Shown here: positions 21,828 through 34,648 of the stretch, piece after piece
Position numbering within the stretch: the first letter of the stretch is position 1
Layout of the letters: each line of letters opens with the position of its first letter
Made by a program: the position numbers and the translations under genes
Source: Acholoe squamosa
Lineage: Eukaryota; Annelida; Polychaeta; Phyllodocida; Polynoidae
NCBI GenBank assembly: GCA_949317995.1
Contig: OX439050.1
Coordinates: forward strand, 54,871,777-54,935,776
Length of the DNA: 64,000 bases
Direction of reading: 5' to 3'
The notes under the pieces: model-generated
Seen by the model: the letters and a program-made list of their open reading frames with translations, nothing else
The model's database searches: none
What the model was told of the DNA's origin: nothing

Positions 21828-22061
21828 CTTGGTAGAGCTAGAATATAGGAATGTGATATTGGATATTATTGAACAGGGTAATACTATGGTGATAGATCAT
21901 TGGTTATTGAATATTTCAAATTGTTACATGGGTACCGATCTTTGGGAGGAATCTCTGCTGACAGCATGCTACTTCAGATAGTCAAACCGCCAGCTCGAAT
22001 ATGCCCTGTCCAGCTCACTCGTGCCTGATATAGGTACTACACCGGAAGGGTCACCATGGTA

Positions 22062-22242
22062 TACTGGCTTCCCTAGCCCATTTAAAAGGGTCCACATCTC
22101 TTCTTTCCTATTATCTCAGATGTGTGTGGTGCGCATATGCGCGGGCACCGACACATTCCTCTGTAAAATTGTGTAATGTAGTTTTCGCCATAAACATGAC
22201 CTTAGCTTTAGTAATGTTGTTAAACATCTATTACTCATCCAT
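22062..22242 (+). mobile_element. SINE-like element, copy 3
   Basis: About 180 bp. CATGGTA occurs on both sides (22055-22061 and 22243-22249). It lies just upstream of the collagen-EGF first exon, in the possible promoter region. Confidence 0.7.
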
Positions 22243-23459
22243 CATGGTACATAAGTGTAAAGAAATCTATAGAGAGTAGAGTTACCAAAGTTGTATTCTT
22301 GCATCATGATGACCAATTCTTATGATGAAGTGATGCAATAGCAGCCCTTTCTCAAGGGTTTAGAATCGAACTAATTTTAACATTTCTTACACTTTGGCGT
22401 AAGTAAGGAATTTCCAGATATTTTTTTTTGTTATTTTGTATATTGTAATGTATGGGCAGACACGTTCGATTCTATGATTTATCAGTAGAAATATGAAAAC
22501 ATAATAAATGTGAAGCACATGTAAAAAATATGAATGACTGTTATGAACACTTTACCAATAGATGAGGACCTTGATGAGCTTCACGAAAAATTGATGAGAA
22601 ATTATGAAAATTACAGGACAATGCCTAAAAATTCCCCAAAATAAAAAAGAAATTTCTGCAGAAGTAACTAGAAACAACCCTTTTTCTTTTAGGCCTAGGT
22701 ATGACATAGCCTGCTGCATCTGAGTGAAAGCAGTTAATGGGAATCCCCCTGCAGCTAGCTGCAAAAGAGATCACCGACACGTGAATGTGGCCATGGTAGG
22801 ATAAAAAAAGAATTACTGATAAAGAAATGGCAGGTGTCTGCCCATCGAATGACATCGCAGTTTCTCTCCCTTTTCTTTCTTTTGTTTTTTAGACCATGAA
22901 CATTGTACAACCAAAAGAAAATGCAGCCTGGCCAAAACTGCCCATAATACAAAAATAAAGAGACACAAATAAAAGTGCATTAACCTTGAGGAATGATTGT
23001 GCAATAGACCTATTGTGTCTACTACAAAATGCTGACATGGTTAATACACTTCATTGGGGCCAGCACGATGCAACAATGCAGTGCTGGTGTGCATTGGTGC
23101 ACCATGACGACCTATGAGCAGATAAGCACGTGATGCACCAAATTAATGCCCCTTTAAGGGTTAAATATCTCAGCCCTGTGTACTTCCTAGTTCACAGTGC
23201 AGACGGTACATGGGTAACTGGCAGTTACATGACGGATAGTAAACACGTGTGAACACTTTTCTTCATTCTATTCTGTTAATGCACTATTGTACTTCAGCTA
23301 GGGCATGGATACAGGTGGATCTTAGCATTACTCAAATCAGGAGAGATACTGTATAATCTCGCTTGTTAGTCCTCTATACTAAATGATTATAGGATCTGCC
23401 ATGTTGGCTGGGATAAGTCTTACCCTAGTACCTTCTGCACTGTGTAGTTTTGTGCAAAG

Positions 23460-23531
<72 letters not shown>
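23460..23531. repeat. (TA)n microsatellite
   Basis: About 35 perfect TA units. Confidence 0.97.
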
Positions 23532-23532
<1 letters not shown>

Positions 23533-25934
23533 AGTAAAGACCGGAAGTAAAGAAGTACCGTGTGGCTGAACACCTCATGTCACACCTTACTGGTACCTGC
23601 ACAGCTACGACTGGTCTTACAAACTTGTACCTTATAATGATTACACAGAGCCTTTTACGTAGCGCAATGCCCTAGGGTAAGCCATTATGAATTAGGGCAG
23701 TTCCTTTTGGTAATAGCAGAGACTGTAAATTTAGGATCTTGTGACGTCCTCTTGGTAACCAAAAAGCCTATAGCATGAAAACGTCTACCTTTAGCTGTCT
23801 GAAGAAAAGTCGATGCCTGGGGTACCTGCGGTCTTTGGACCAGTCCCAATACCTTCATTTATAAGATTGTCAGCAAATGGTGCAAAGCAGTGCCTAGCAA
23901 TCAGATGAGTCACATTAGGACATATAGCAGTACAGGCCCTATACAATATTTGGTCACTAGGTCTACCTACATTTAGATACATATTTAATAAGGTCACCTC
24001 TTTTCTCCTGTCACACTTAGAGCCTATACAAAGACTGAAACTACATGCCTTAAACCAAAACAAGATACTAATACAACACTAGTACCGACCTTACTGTGGT
24101 GGAGGCTGAGGGGGCAGGACCTGACCATAACCCAGTGGGCCTATTCTTGTTTTTTCTCCTGATGCACACCCCTGGCTGCTATCTCCTGGTATCAGCTATC
24201 CCTGTGTGTTATCCTAACTCATGGGGTACAACACAGATGTAATGTGTGTCTGGCATAGATGTGTGCATCGTGTGGCGTAGGACATGGTTCAAGGGGTATG
24301 TAGGTAACATCGTGATGTCTCCCTCTCGATGTCCCAAGTGTCTTGATGTATGTATACATGGTTACACATCACAGCACACATTTACATCTTTACATTACTG
24401 AATATATACTGGGTAATTCATATATAGTTTCACTCGCTGTGCATACCCTAATAAAAATGAGAGTGAATTGACAAACAAGGAGGGGGGGGGGTGGTATTAA
24501 TAAGTGCCTTCAACCATATTGCATGCATCTGTCACTTTATTTAGTCAATGGTATAGGTATGAATGTACAAAATTCATGAAATTTGTTAAAGAGGAATTCA
24601 TAAAGCATTTTTAGCTGTTGGCCATCATGAGAGACCGAAGATTTGCTTAGGTCACTGGCGACCTAATATTGATCATAATGACGTTGTGCCATCATGCATT
24701 TTTTTGGGTGTTAGCGGGAGTGGAGCTGGTTCTGGCGATATGAACTGATAAGCTGATAAACTGGGAACCAGCATGTCCCTGGAAGTAGATATTATCCAGG
24801 GACAAAGTACCCATCAAGATAATGTCTTATCAGTGTGTTTTGGCACCTTTGGTTGAAATTCAAAATGGTGGATCCACTGGATATGGTTCTAAGCTCCTGA
24901 TGAGCCATTGTCCTCGAGTGGTTGTTTGAAAGTTGCCAGGGCTGGTCTTTAGAAAAAGTGAAGAACACGTGAAAGGCTTGTCAAAATGACGACCCGTATA
25001 ATGGGTCGTCCAGTACATTCTCACAATACTGCCTTAGGTTTTTCAGTACCTACGGTTGTGGAATTCGGTATTTTCAATCTGAGGGCTTGCTAGATTTATC
25101 AGCGCAAGTGCTTAATAGTTCAGTGGTCTTTTGCACGGGCGGCGAGGTATCTTCACTAAAGATAGGCAGAAATGAAGATAACATAGAAAATATCTTCATG
25201 GATATCTTCAAGATTTCATTTCTATAGAAGCTGGCATAATTTGTCACACATTTGCAATAATATCCTTGAAAAGATAGGTTAGAGATAACAGTTCTCTTAA
25301 AGTTTTCAAAAATATCTTTAGTTTCCTTTGGAAATGAAATTGACTTATCTTTATCATCTGAAGTTATCTTCACTGTCCGTGCAGGCTGCAGAACACTAAT
25401 TATTTTTCCACTGTTGGCCTATATAGCTTTTGGGCGAAAATAAAATACTTGTGCAAGTATCTGGGCTTAGCCACTATTATTTTCTTGTAGATATACATTT
25501 TTCCCAATAATTTAGGGCCATGGCATGTGGTACAATGTGATTAACTTATTTGCTATAGGCCTTAGAGTGCGGACATACCCAGATTTGGGGGTTTTGCAGT
25601 GAATGATTTCAATACATTCTCTAATTAAATAGAGTGCACCCCCCTCAACTTACCATCAAATATCAGCCTAAATAACACTCAAATCTATTAATATACACCC
25701 TAAGGATTAATTTGATACCTGGTTTGCCTACCCACTGTCAGATTTTAGACCAATAATCATTGTACAACACCCTTCAGTGCGGAGCTACAAAGTGTCTCCT
25801 GCTGCCACCTCCCGTCAATTAGTGTACTGCAACCTGCAAAGGACCACAGACCTAGTACAGAGCCCAAACGCTAGAGGGCAGAACGTCGTTGCAGTTTCAA
25901 GTGTTATGGGATAGGTCGCTGGTGACATACTGAG

Positions 25935-26170
25935 TATGGAGGGTACTCACTGCCCGAAACTCGTCAGTGCAGAGGACTTTAAGTCCTCAGTTTGACAATA
26001 CCTAAATCTACAGCTTTAGATCGTCAAAATGGTGACTAAAGGTCGTCATCCTGACAAACTAAGTCGTCAGTATGACTACTTTGTATTGTCAGTATGACGA
26101 GTTTAATTTGTCATTTGACATTGACTATTCTAAACTCATCTGTATTGACAAGTTTTAGGGGCGGCAGGTT
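25935..26170. repeat. Cluster of GTCGTCA / TGACGA words
   Basis: Within 240 bp the words CGTCAGT, GTCGTCA, GTCAGTATGAC and TTGTCAGTATGACGA recur about 12 times in both orientations. No element ends were found. Confidence 0.6.
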
Positions 26171-27153
26171 TTCAGTGTGTAACCCAGGTGATTTCAGATA
26201 AATCATATTGCTAGATGGAGTCAGGGAATAAGGCATTTGACGGTTTAATAACAATAAAGACAGAGGATTTCATTTGCAGCCAAATCTGGTACATGATGTT
26301 TTAATTGTTCCACTTTAGTCACCTCTTCGCTCTGTATGTTTTGAAATCGACCTCAGCTTATTCTCTTGGAATCTCGTAGATATATTGGCTATAAAACAAA
26401 TGTTAATTTCTCCACACTTCCTGTTCCATTGTCTATTGGGAATCCTTTTTGAGATGACTCGGGCACTGAAGGTGTATCTCACCAAAATTATGCCACATGT
26501 TTATACATGGTAGCTTTCTGTAAACGTGATTCATATTTATAAATTTTGTATATACTTTTCTCTGGCTTGCTTTCGGCTCACTATGAAAGAAATTGGAGTG
26601 TTACACATATGACGATAATGCTCCCGGTAGTTGAAAGCATTTTCAAATAAAGGAAACTGAGCTTTTCATGGATACAGAAATAGCTTCCTTGTCAAACTAT
26701 ATTTCTAATAACAGCAGCAGGTGATCCTTTTAGGCTACTACCCTTTCACATTTAACATGCTGCAAAGGCAATCAAACGTACCCAGGCACTAGAGCTGATG
26801 CATGTGTGCGGGTGTCATGAAGACACATAGAATATTCATCAAATGATAATTTAAATCCCCCACTCCCCAAAATGAAGCAAACTATAAGGCAACAGACCAC
26901 CAACAATACACAGATTCAGATCGAAAATGCTCTTGCTATTGAACTATAGTGTTCTATAGTGAAATCTTTATCAACATTTATTACACGACTTCTGTGATTT
27001 TGGGTGCTTTTTTTTCTGGATATCCCGTGCTGTTATTCCTGCATAATTTGCACTGTAATGTGAACATATGGATATCAGCACAGTTTGGGGTGGATATCAG
27101 CACGGTTTAATGTCTAATTTTGCATTTAAAACCATGCTTCCCTACGAGAATTT

Positions 27154-27230
27154 CATTGCCAGGGTAGGGGTCAAACCTGCAGTCTCCTGATCCCAAATTC
27201 AACTCCCTATGCATTGCGCCACAGGGACTG
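27154..27230 (-). mobile_element. tRNA-like SINE head, minus strand
   Basis: Reverse strand reads GTCCCTGTGGCGCAATGC ... GCAGGTTTGACCCCTACC over 77 nt. The box A-like and box B-like words are at tRNA spacing, but the acceptor stem does not pair, so this is a tRNA-derived SINE head and not a functional tRNA gene. Confidence 0.6.
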
Positions 27231-27393
27231 ACAAGAGAAGCTTGGTTAGAACCAGGTCTGTATAAGTCATTGATATGGCTGTGTCCCCCCACAACAACTC
27301 TCACATGCGCATTTTTAGAATAGCATTATAATTATAGATGACTGGTGGACGTGTTCAAACCAAGCCAAGCCGGGCACCGAGGTGTGAGACCCA

Positions 27394-27500
27394 ATGGTCT
27401 GGTGGTTAGCGCATTGCGCTCAGCTTCTACAGGTAGGTGGGACGAGTCCCGGTCTGGGTGTGTACACACACTATGGCAGGCTTCGAGTCCCGGGGAAGGA
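27394..27500 (+). mobile_element. tRNA-derived SINE, plus strand
   Basis: GGTCTGGTGGTTAGCGCATT matches a tRNA D-arm/box A. GGGACGAGTCCCGG (about 27438-27452) and CTTCGAGTCCCGG (27481-27493) resemble box B. A T-rich stretch follows. Opposite in orientation to the SINE head about 160 bp away. Confidence 0.65.
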
Positions 27501-27669
27501 TTTTTGTTTTCAACTTGTTTTTTTTTTTGATATTCTATTGATCATTTATTGATTTTTTATTGATTAATCATGTAATAAACTAAGTAAGGTATGAGCTAAC
27601 AGGCACCGAATTACTTGTATCGTAGGATATCGTAACCAGAATCTGGTATTCATTTCTTCAGTTTTATTT

Positions 27670-28012
27670 CAACACAGCAGAATATAAATAACAATACAGC
27701 AGTTACACAGATCGCAGGGTCTTGTACTGTAAAAATCAAACCTGTCTGATATTGAGCTGCATAGAGTCATCAGTGTTAAAGTCTGCAATATTTACATTAG
27801 GTCAGCTTGATTTGGTAAACAAAAACATCTTTTTGACAACACAAGCATGCCTGAAATTGCACACAATGACATCTCAACATAAACAAATGGCTCCTTTAAC
27901 ATACAATGTCTACCTTGCAATGATAACAAATGCCACTTTGAGTCTTTGTTTGAGTCTCATTTTGTGAGAATAGCTCCGATTCTCTGCAAAAATCGCGTAT
28001 TGGAGCCTCACG
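27670..28012 (-). mobile_element. Copy of the GAGGCTCCA inverted-repeat element
   Basis: The reverse complement matches the left 320 bp of 35839-36399: GTGAGGCTCCA at the end, GCAGAGAATCGGAGCTATT, CTTGTGTTGTCAAAAAGATG, ATATCAGACAGGTTTGATTT. The open frame 27722-27967 is inside it and is not a gene. Confidence 0.7.
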
Positions 28013-28269
28013 TTAAGTTTATGCCAGACTTATAAGATTATTTTTGTAGTCACATTCCTTGCATTTTAGTACTGTTCTTATATATAAACCCTCGCCCATA
28101 TGACGCACCCTGACAGATTCTATAAGGAACAGCAGTGGCTTATCCTTGTACAAAGGCAATGACTAATAAAAGGCACATTCAGTACTTATTTAATATATGA
28201 AGCTTATCTGACCTTTCTATCCCCAAATCCCTTCTGCAATAGAAATATTCTTCATGCATTTGATATTAC

Positions 28270-30246
28270 CCCAGCAAATTGGTGTCATTCTGAGTCACTG
28301 TGTGTGAGTACTCACACTGGTGCTGTATAGAAAAAAGATGTGCCACCAGGTGTGACTGATGACCCATACTGACGCATGCTGACACATGTGTCATGGCACA
28401 TGCAAACCCATACTGACACCTGGGCTATAACACATACTGACTCAGGCCTGACACATGCATCATGGCAAATCAACACTCATACTAACACCTGGGCATTAAC
28501 ACATACTGACTCATCCTGACACATGCGTCAGGTTTTTTCCCCTGGGATGAGCTGCATATCTATGTTCATGGAAGGGTTTCCTGTAGATTTCTTTGTTCAC
28601 TTTTTCCATTCCTCAAAATGCCTTCTTTGTGCCTGTCAAATAAAAATTAAACATTTAAGTCCAATAATGCATTACACAAATACCTTTCATATAATCAGCA
28701 CAAGGTTTTTTACCCTCCTCACCTCCCTCCAAAATATGTCGTGAGATATTTTCATTTTGGAGGGGGGGGGGCTAGAATTTCCCCCTGAGCCAAGTACATA
28801 CCCTCTCCCTGAATGAGTTGACCTTTAATGGGGGCAGGGGAAGATAAAATTATTTGGAGACAAAATCACCCCCCCAGATACAAAAATAATATTCTTGCCC
28901 CACAAACTGACCACAACCTAGTTCACCACTCTCCCAGGCCCCCAAACCTGCAAGTTACTGACATATATGCTATATCAACTGTATCAATACTGACTGTAAG
29001 AGACCCTAAAGATTAAGGTGGGCACAAAAGAAGATACCATGATATATTACTGTAGGTTACTTTGAGTTCTGTAGGACTGTAGGATTACCCACCTTGTCTT
29101 CTCTCCTTGCTGTTCTGTGTCTGTGTGTCGTGAAATACTGAGAACAAAGAAACCAAGAAAAGAGCGGGAACTTTGAAATGGACCAATGAGGGACCAGAAG
29201 TTTGAAATCAACCAATCAGACACAATACTGATGAAGTACTGACGCATGGTCACTCATGTGTCAGGTACTTCCTGGAGAGAAAATTTCAGGATGGGTCACT
29301 GTGAGTCAAGGTGTGTGAATATGTGTGAGTATTGACACAAAGTGACGCATACTGACGCATGTGTCAGAACCTGTTGTGTTTGTTGAAGTGAGGCACTTTG
29401 CTCCTATTATCACCCAAAACAACATTATAATTCACCTCATATTATGAATTCTTACCTGTTTCCCATGGTAATATGGCATCACCTTGGGCAGCATGCACCA
29501 TACTTTCAAGGAATTACTACACCAAGACTAATCTAAGCCTGAATACCACATAGGAGGTTGATAATTGAAACTCAGTGTTATCTCCCATAGACAAAGAAAA
29601 ATTTTTCAGTCACCATTATATTCCCTCTATACATATTGATAGATATCATCTATAAACACTTTGATTTATAAGGCAGCATCAATAGAAACAGCAATTCCCT
29701 AATTTGGCCCAAACCCAAAGTGCAAGTATATAGTGGAACTATACAATTTCCCCAGTCTCTTTTTACTGACACTGATGCCATTTTGAGTCACTGCGGGTGA
29801 GTACTGACACATAGTGACCCATGTTCACTCAAGCGGCAACACCTATCTTTTGAGAGATGAGTCACTATGGGTCAGTCCGTGTTACTACTCACACAGACTG
29901 GCTCATGCTCACTCAGTGTCACCTCATGCAAATAAAGAAATGAGTCACTATGCATCACTCCCTGTGACTACTCACCCTTACTGGCACATACTGACACAAT
30001 GTTAGCTCAAATGGGTTAGGAAATGACTCACTATGTGTCACACTGTGTGATTACTGACACAGACTGACGCATGCTCACACTTGTGCCATATTATGTCTTG
30101 TTGAGATGAGTCACTAAGTGTCATAATGAGTCAAACAGTGTGAGTATTGACACCTTGTGACATGTGCTGATGCACTGGTGTTATAACTCAAAAGGTGCTC
30201 ACACATAGTGGCTCATTATGACTCACACTGACTCTAATTTGCTGGG
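28270..30246. mobile_element. 2-kb inverted-repeat element full of TGACTCA/TGACACA words
   Basis: Ends CCCAGCAAATTGGTGTCA and TGACTCTAATTTGCTGGG are inverted copies. Three blocks (28.30-28.54, 29.22-29.37, 29.76-30.23 kb) are made of the words GAGTCACTATGTGTCA, CATACTGACACATG and relatives. The terminal word GTGTCATTCTGAGTCACTG belongs to the same set. No coding capacity was found. Confidence 0.6.
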
Positions 30247-30869
30247 ACATATGGAATTACATACTCGGTGTCACTACATTAATGTAGGCGGATCAGGTAG
30301 AAACTGTTCATTCAGCCACACCCTAATTAAAACCAGCATTAAAATTACCTTCATCAAAATGACGGTTAGTAATTAATTTTCTGTTAGGTCATGTACAATG
30401 AACTAAGGTTGGGCCAGGAGATGGCCATCAAAGTCTACCTTAATTGGGGAAATTACAATTAATTGGCATTGTGGTTATTCTAAGTCTTTGATAGTTCAAG
30501 GGGCTTTCATTCTCCAAATATGCTCTATAGAAAACCTGGACTTTTGGCCCCTGGATCAGGTGGAGACTATGAATATTACTATACCTTCACTCAACTACAA
30601 ATGCATACACTACGAACTACTGTGGATAATTCCCCACATTAGATAAAGATTTGTTTTTTTCTAGGAACAGTTGCAAATTTGGCTTGATTCATTTCGTCAG
30701 TTTTATTTCAATCGACATAATTAGGTTTTCAAGCATCAAACTCCATTTTCTTTTTCAACTGAATTTTGAAAAAAGGTCTTATTGAATATAAGGCTGTCCT
30801 TTAGCACACAGAATACATGAGGAAACAAGTAGATTTGGGTTAAATACGCCATTGATTTTCCACCTTGAC

Positions 30870-31338
30870 TTGCCTGTATGTTGGCCACACTTGGCTGTTG
30901 ACGTGCCTGCATGTATATTGGGGACACTTGCCTTATGATGTGTCTGTAATTGGGGACACTTAGCTGGTGACATGCCTGTATGTTTGGGACACCTGGTTGG
31001 TGACATGCCTGTATGTTGGGGACACCTGGCTGGTGACATGCCTGTAGGTTGGGGACACCTGGCTGGTGACATGCCTGTAGGTTGGGGACACCTGGCTGGT
31101 GACATGCCTGTAGGTTGGGGACACTTGGCTGTTGACGTGCCTGCATGTATATTGGGGACACTTGCCTTATGATGTGTCTGTAATTGGGGACACTTGGCTG
31201 GTGACATGCCTGTATGTTGGTGACACTTGGCTGGTGACGTGCCTGTATGTTGGTGACACTTGCCTTGTGACATGCATGTATGTTGGGGACACTTGCCTTG
31301 TGACATGCCTGTACACTTGGCTCGTGACGTGCCTGTCA
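30870..31338. repeat. 33-bp minisatellite, about 14 units
   Basis: Unit GGGGACACCTGGCTGGTGAC + ATGCCTGTAGGTT, with a block duplication of units 1-3 (the CCTTATGATGTGTCTGTAAT variant occurs twice). Since 33 is a multiple of 3, frames of 141 and 260 codons stay open on the minus strand. Confidence 0.9.
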
Positions 31339-31339
31339 T

Positions 31340-32465
31340 TTGTAAGGATAACATTAAAAGTCTACCTCTCCCACTATGCAGATGTTTGCTACACAAACTG
31401 TAATTGGATATTAAAAACCCCCATCTAGTGGAGTTCATATGAACTAGTAACCAGAATCTGGTATGTAAGGTCATCAGACTGAATCTGTTGGTAAATGCCC
31501 TCAATTTAATTTGGATTTGGTCTAGTGTAACCCGGTCGTCAGATAAGATCGGATGGAACACCTACTGTACTATAATATTTGCAATAGTTCTATTGTCAGG
31601 TACCAGTCTTCTTTATTAGCCAATTTGTATTGATTTGCTACATTCAAAAATGATTAGCCAAAAATTTCTTCTTCATCTAAAACCAATGAAGTTTTAGAGT
31701 AGAAAATATAGATAAAGCATCCTTCTTCCATTTTCAATGCCCTCAGAAGTTGAGAAGGATGACATTCATTTCTAAGTTTACTCTGCATTTAAAGTTTCAG
31801 GGGCTGGGGTGTCTTTTCCAAAGAAAAATCTTCGGATCAATTTTATAGCCATAGTTAGGGAGGGGTAGATTCTTCAAGGTTGCTTACCAAAGAAAACTAA
31901 AAAAAACAATTATTGTATTTTTCTATTCCGGTTTATAGAACTTTCAGTATGTTATCTTGCTCCCGCCTCTTTCACCATATGTTCATGATGGTCAATGGCA
32001 GTTGCATCGCACGGTAACCTTATTTGCCCATATGGGCAGAAGTGTGATTATCGTTGAGCAGCCTAGTCACTAACCCAGTAACCCAGGTTTCACCGATCCA
32101 CTAGCCTACTAATTGTCATCCTGTAGCTGGTAGTCAGAAACTGTACAACTGACGACAGTAAGTACACTGTCAGCTGCATCAGATATTATCTTGCAGTTTC
32201 AAATGGAAGTGTCTATCTAATAAGCATACAGGATAAAAGGCAGTGGCCCTAGTATGGAGCCCTGTGGAACAACATAGTGAACCGGATTCCTTGACATTTT
32301 GTAGTTTTCACAAGGGTACTCTGTTGTCTATTGCCCGAATACCTTGGTAACCAGAGCAGTACCCGCCCACTCATAACTAGGCAACGAGGCTAGCTGTTTT
32401 AGAAGAATAGGCTGTGACTAATGAAACCAAATGCATTGTTGGAGTCCACAGAACATAGCCACAGG
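31340..32465. other. No feature recognised
   Basis: AT-rich non-repetitive sequence. I see no exon, element end or RNA gene. Confidence 0.4.
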
Positions 32466-33218
32466 CCAGGAGCTTAATTCAAAAGATCCTGGGATCCCAA
32501 CCCCAGCGATCTTAGTGTAGGCACATATCATAAGACCTGGCTGGTCTACCCTATGTAATGCAGTGGTTGCAGGCCTGTCCAGAATAGCTAGTCCTGGAAT
32601 CACTTCACTATTCCATTTCCACCACTAAGATCACTGCGATCTTAGTGAAAGAAATGCATAGTGGTTTCACCAGGGTACAAGAGCACTTACAGGGAACACT
32701 CCTGATTGAAAGAGTGAATAGCCTGCTGCATACATGAAGAGGGGAGGGAGGACATTTGCTGAGTGCCCTTGAGGGCTCTTAGGGCTACTCATGCGTTAAG
32801 TGCACTGTAAGGTAATTCTTCCCTTCTTTCTCTTTGTCCTGGGGGGAGGGCACAATGCTTCTAATAGGCAAGCATAAATCATACATTCATGGGAACAACT
32901 CTTGAATACTGTACGGGGGTCAACTGCACCCTGTGCTCTTTTGTTAGCCCATATGGGGACGGGGAACGATGGTATAAGCACTCTTGTGAAGAAGAGTGAC
33001 TCCACAGCTATTCCTTTATTTTGGGACTCTTACCCCTGTGCCTAGTCAGTACTTCTTGGAATAGTGTAGGAGGGCTGAGGCTAAGATCGATGCGATCTTA
33101 GTGCTGGCTAGGATATGTGGACCCAGTCAACTCTTAAGATCGCTTAATAGGATAAGGCTAATTCATTCCTAAGATCGCTGGGGTCGTGATCCCAGGATCT
33201 TTTGAATTAAGCTCCTGG
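32466..33218. mobile_element. 750-bp inverted-repeat element
   Basis: Ends CCAGGAGCTTAATTCAAAAG and its complement, extending about 46 bp through ATCCTGGGATC and CCAGCGATCTTAG. Internal words GATCTTAGTG / TAAGATCG recur at 32630 and 33085. Non-coding. Confidence 0.75.
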
Positions 33219-33563
33219 TCTACTGATGGCACAACCAGACAACCATTGAAACCAATTGTTCTACAGCAGGGGGTATGTAAGAAGATATAGCATGAGAATA
33301 TGCTCTGAGACTTTCCTTATGAACCAGAGTTTTCAAAGGCTATAACGTGAAGTGCAATGTGCCATGGGTCACCAGGTCTCAAATTACGCTGAATCAATAG
33401 GGAATAACCAATGTTCATATGCAGCCAGTTTCCAATACGTTTGTGAGACCTATTGCAGACAGCCTCACGATGGCGTGGGCACAAGATTAAATCTAGTTTT
33501 ACCTTCTATATTCAGGTGAACAATCTGCATGTGCAGTAATGATCAATACCCAATTTATATCCA

Positions 33564-33793
33564 CACTGCAAAAAAAACTGTTGAATCTACCAGAGATTCT
33601 TGTAAAACTGAATAGTAAACTACAGTAATTATATAGCAGGAGGTCAGTGTAGTTTTTACAAGAAGCCCCAGGTGGCAGCATAGGGGAAAAGGAATCTCTC
33701 TGAAAATGATGACAACTCTGAAAATAATGATGGATCGTTGGTAATTTTGGGACGGGAATTCCAATGTTAGTTAGATGACGGTTTTTTACAGTG
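33564..33793. mobile_element. CACTG-ended MITE
   Basis: 230 bp with ends CACTGCAAAAAAAACTG and CGGTTTTTTACAGTG. CACTG termini recall Chapaev-type CACTA-like elements. A second copy at 41.56-43.59 kb is split by a foldback insertion. Confidence 0.65.
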
Positions 33794-34210
33794 CATTGGG
33801 GCACTGGGTATTATATTTCACTTAGGATGACCATTGAGATGATTTGTCCAGTCCCAATTGCCTGTTATTAATTTGGCCTCTACAGCCACACAGAGAGGAG
33901 GACCAGTGCAGTCAACATTTTGCTTGTACCAAGACCAAACCTAAAATGTGTATCTCTGATTGCATGGTCTAAATAGGGATAGATAAAAAAGATTTTACAT
34001 TCTTTTATATCCTCATCGGACCTAACAAATAGCTCACCAGAAATAGATATGGAAAGAGAAGTTTTGATTATCAATTCCTGCCAATGGTGAACACATTAAT
34101 TGAAGTTCATCCTGACTGGCTTTTGACCAACTGACTAAATTTACGCTATTTCACTCAAAAACTGCTTATCTCCACCTGTTTTGGTACTTTGGGTCGGCTA
34201 ACAAGGAACA

Positions 34211-34290
34211 CAGAATCTATTGGGTCTTTTACCCCATCATAGAACGTTTATATACGTTCTATGATGGGGTAAAAGACCCAATAGATTCTG
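34211..34290. repeat. Perfect 37-bp hairpin
   Basis: CAGAATCTATTGGGTCTTTT... (34211-34247) and its exact complement (34254-34290) around the 6-nt loop TTATAT. All 37 positions pair. It cannot be assigned to any repeat family seen here. Confidence 0.9.
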
Positions 34291-34389
34291 AAGGCTTGCC
34301 TTTGAAAAAAAGGTAAAAGCTGTCCTCAATATATCTGACTAAATGCAAATTCGATAGTCTTGACAGCAAATTTAGTTTGGATAGTGAAC

Positions 34390-34648
34390 CTATGATTGGA
34401 TATTCCCTGACCCCCAATTTATGTGACAGATACCTGGGCTGCGATATGCAATGATTCCCTGTTTGTCTGCCCACCTGCATGTCCATGTACCTGGCAGTAG
34501 CCGCAGCTCCAATATAGCTGGCACTAGCAGCTGCAAAACGCCGGATTCTTTTAAATCCTTCAGTCTGTGTTTTTTTTGCAGATATTCTGCTCTGAGGAGA
34601 CCAGCCATCCATTGCAATATTCAATGCCAACAAAAACAAACGGAACAA
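34390..34648 (-). other. Ambiguous exon-like segment
   Basis: A candidate exon (acceptor GGTCTCCTCAG, donor CTGCCAG/GTACATGG) has two open frames, one giving AEYLQKKHRLKDLKESGV, the other SRISAKKTQTEGFKR. No neighbouring exon with matching phase was found, so it may be chance or a decayed element. Confidence 0.2.

Larger units (their letters stand above)
22250..27100. other. Intergenic region without supported genes
   Basis: No exon met the splice and phase criteria. It contains a TA microsatellite (23460-23531) and an irregular cluster of GTCGTCAGTATGAC-like words at 25935-26170. Open frames at 22552-23004 and 23791-24063 lack context. Confidence 0.45.

Noticed and set aside
27394-27500. 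Functional tRNA gene
   Set aside because: Box A and B words are present but no acceptor stem or cloverleaf pairs. A SINE head explains it.
30736-31561. Minus-strand frames of 141 and 260 codons
   Set aside because: They lie across a 33-bp minisatellite whose period keeps frames open. No splice context or recognisable domain.
33064-33100. Separate small palindrome AAGATCGATGCGATCTTAG
   Set aside because: It is an internal copy of the terminal word of the 32466-33218 element.
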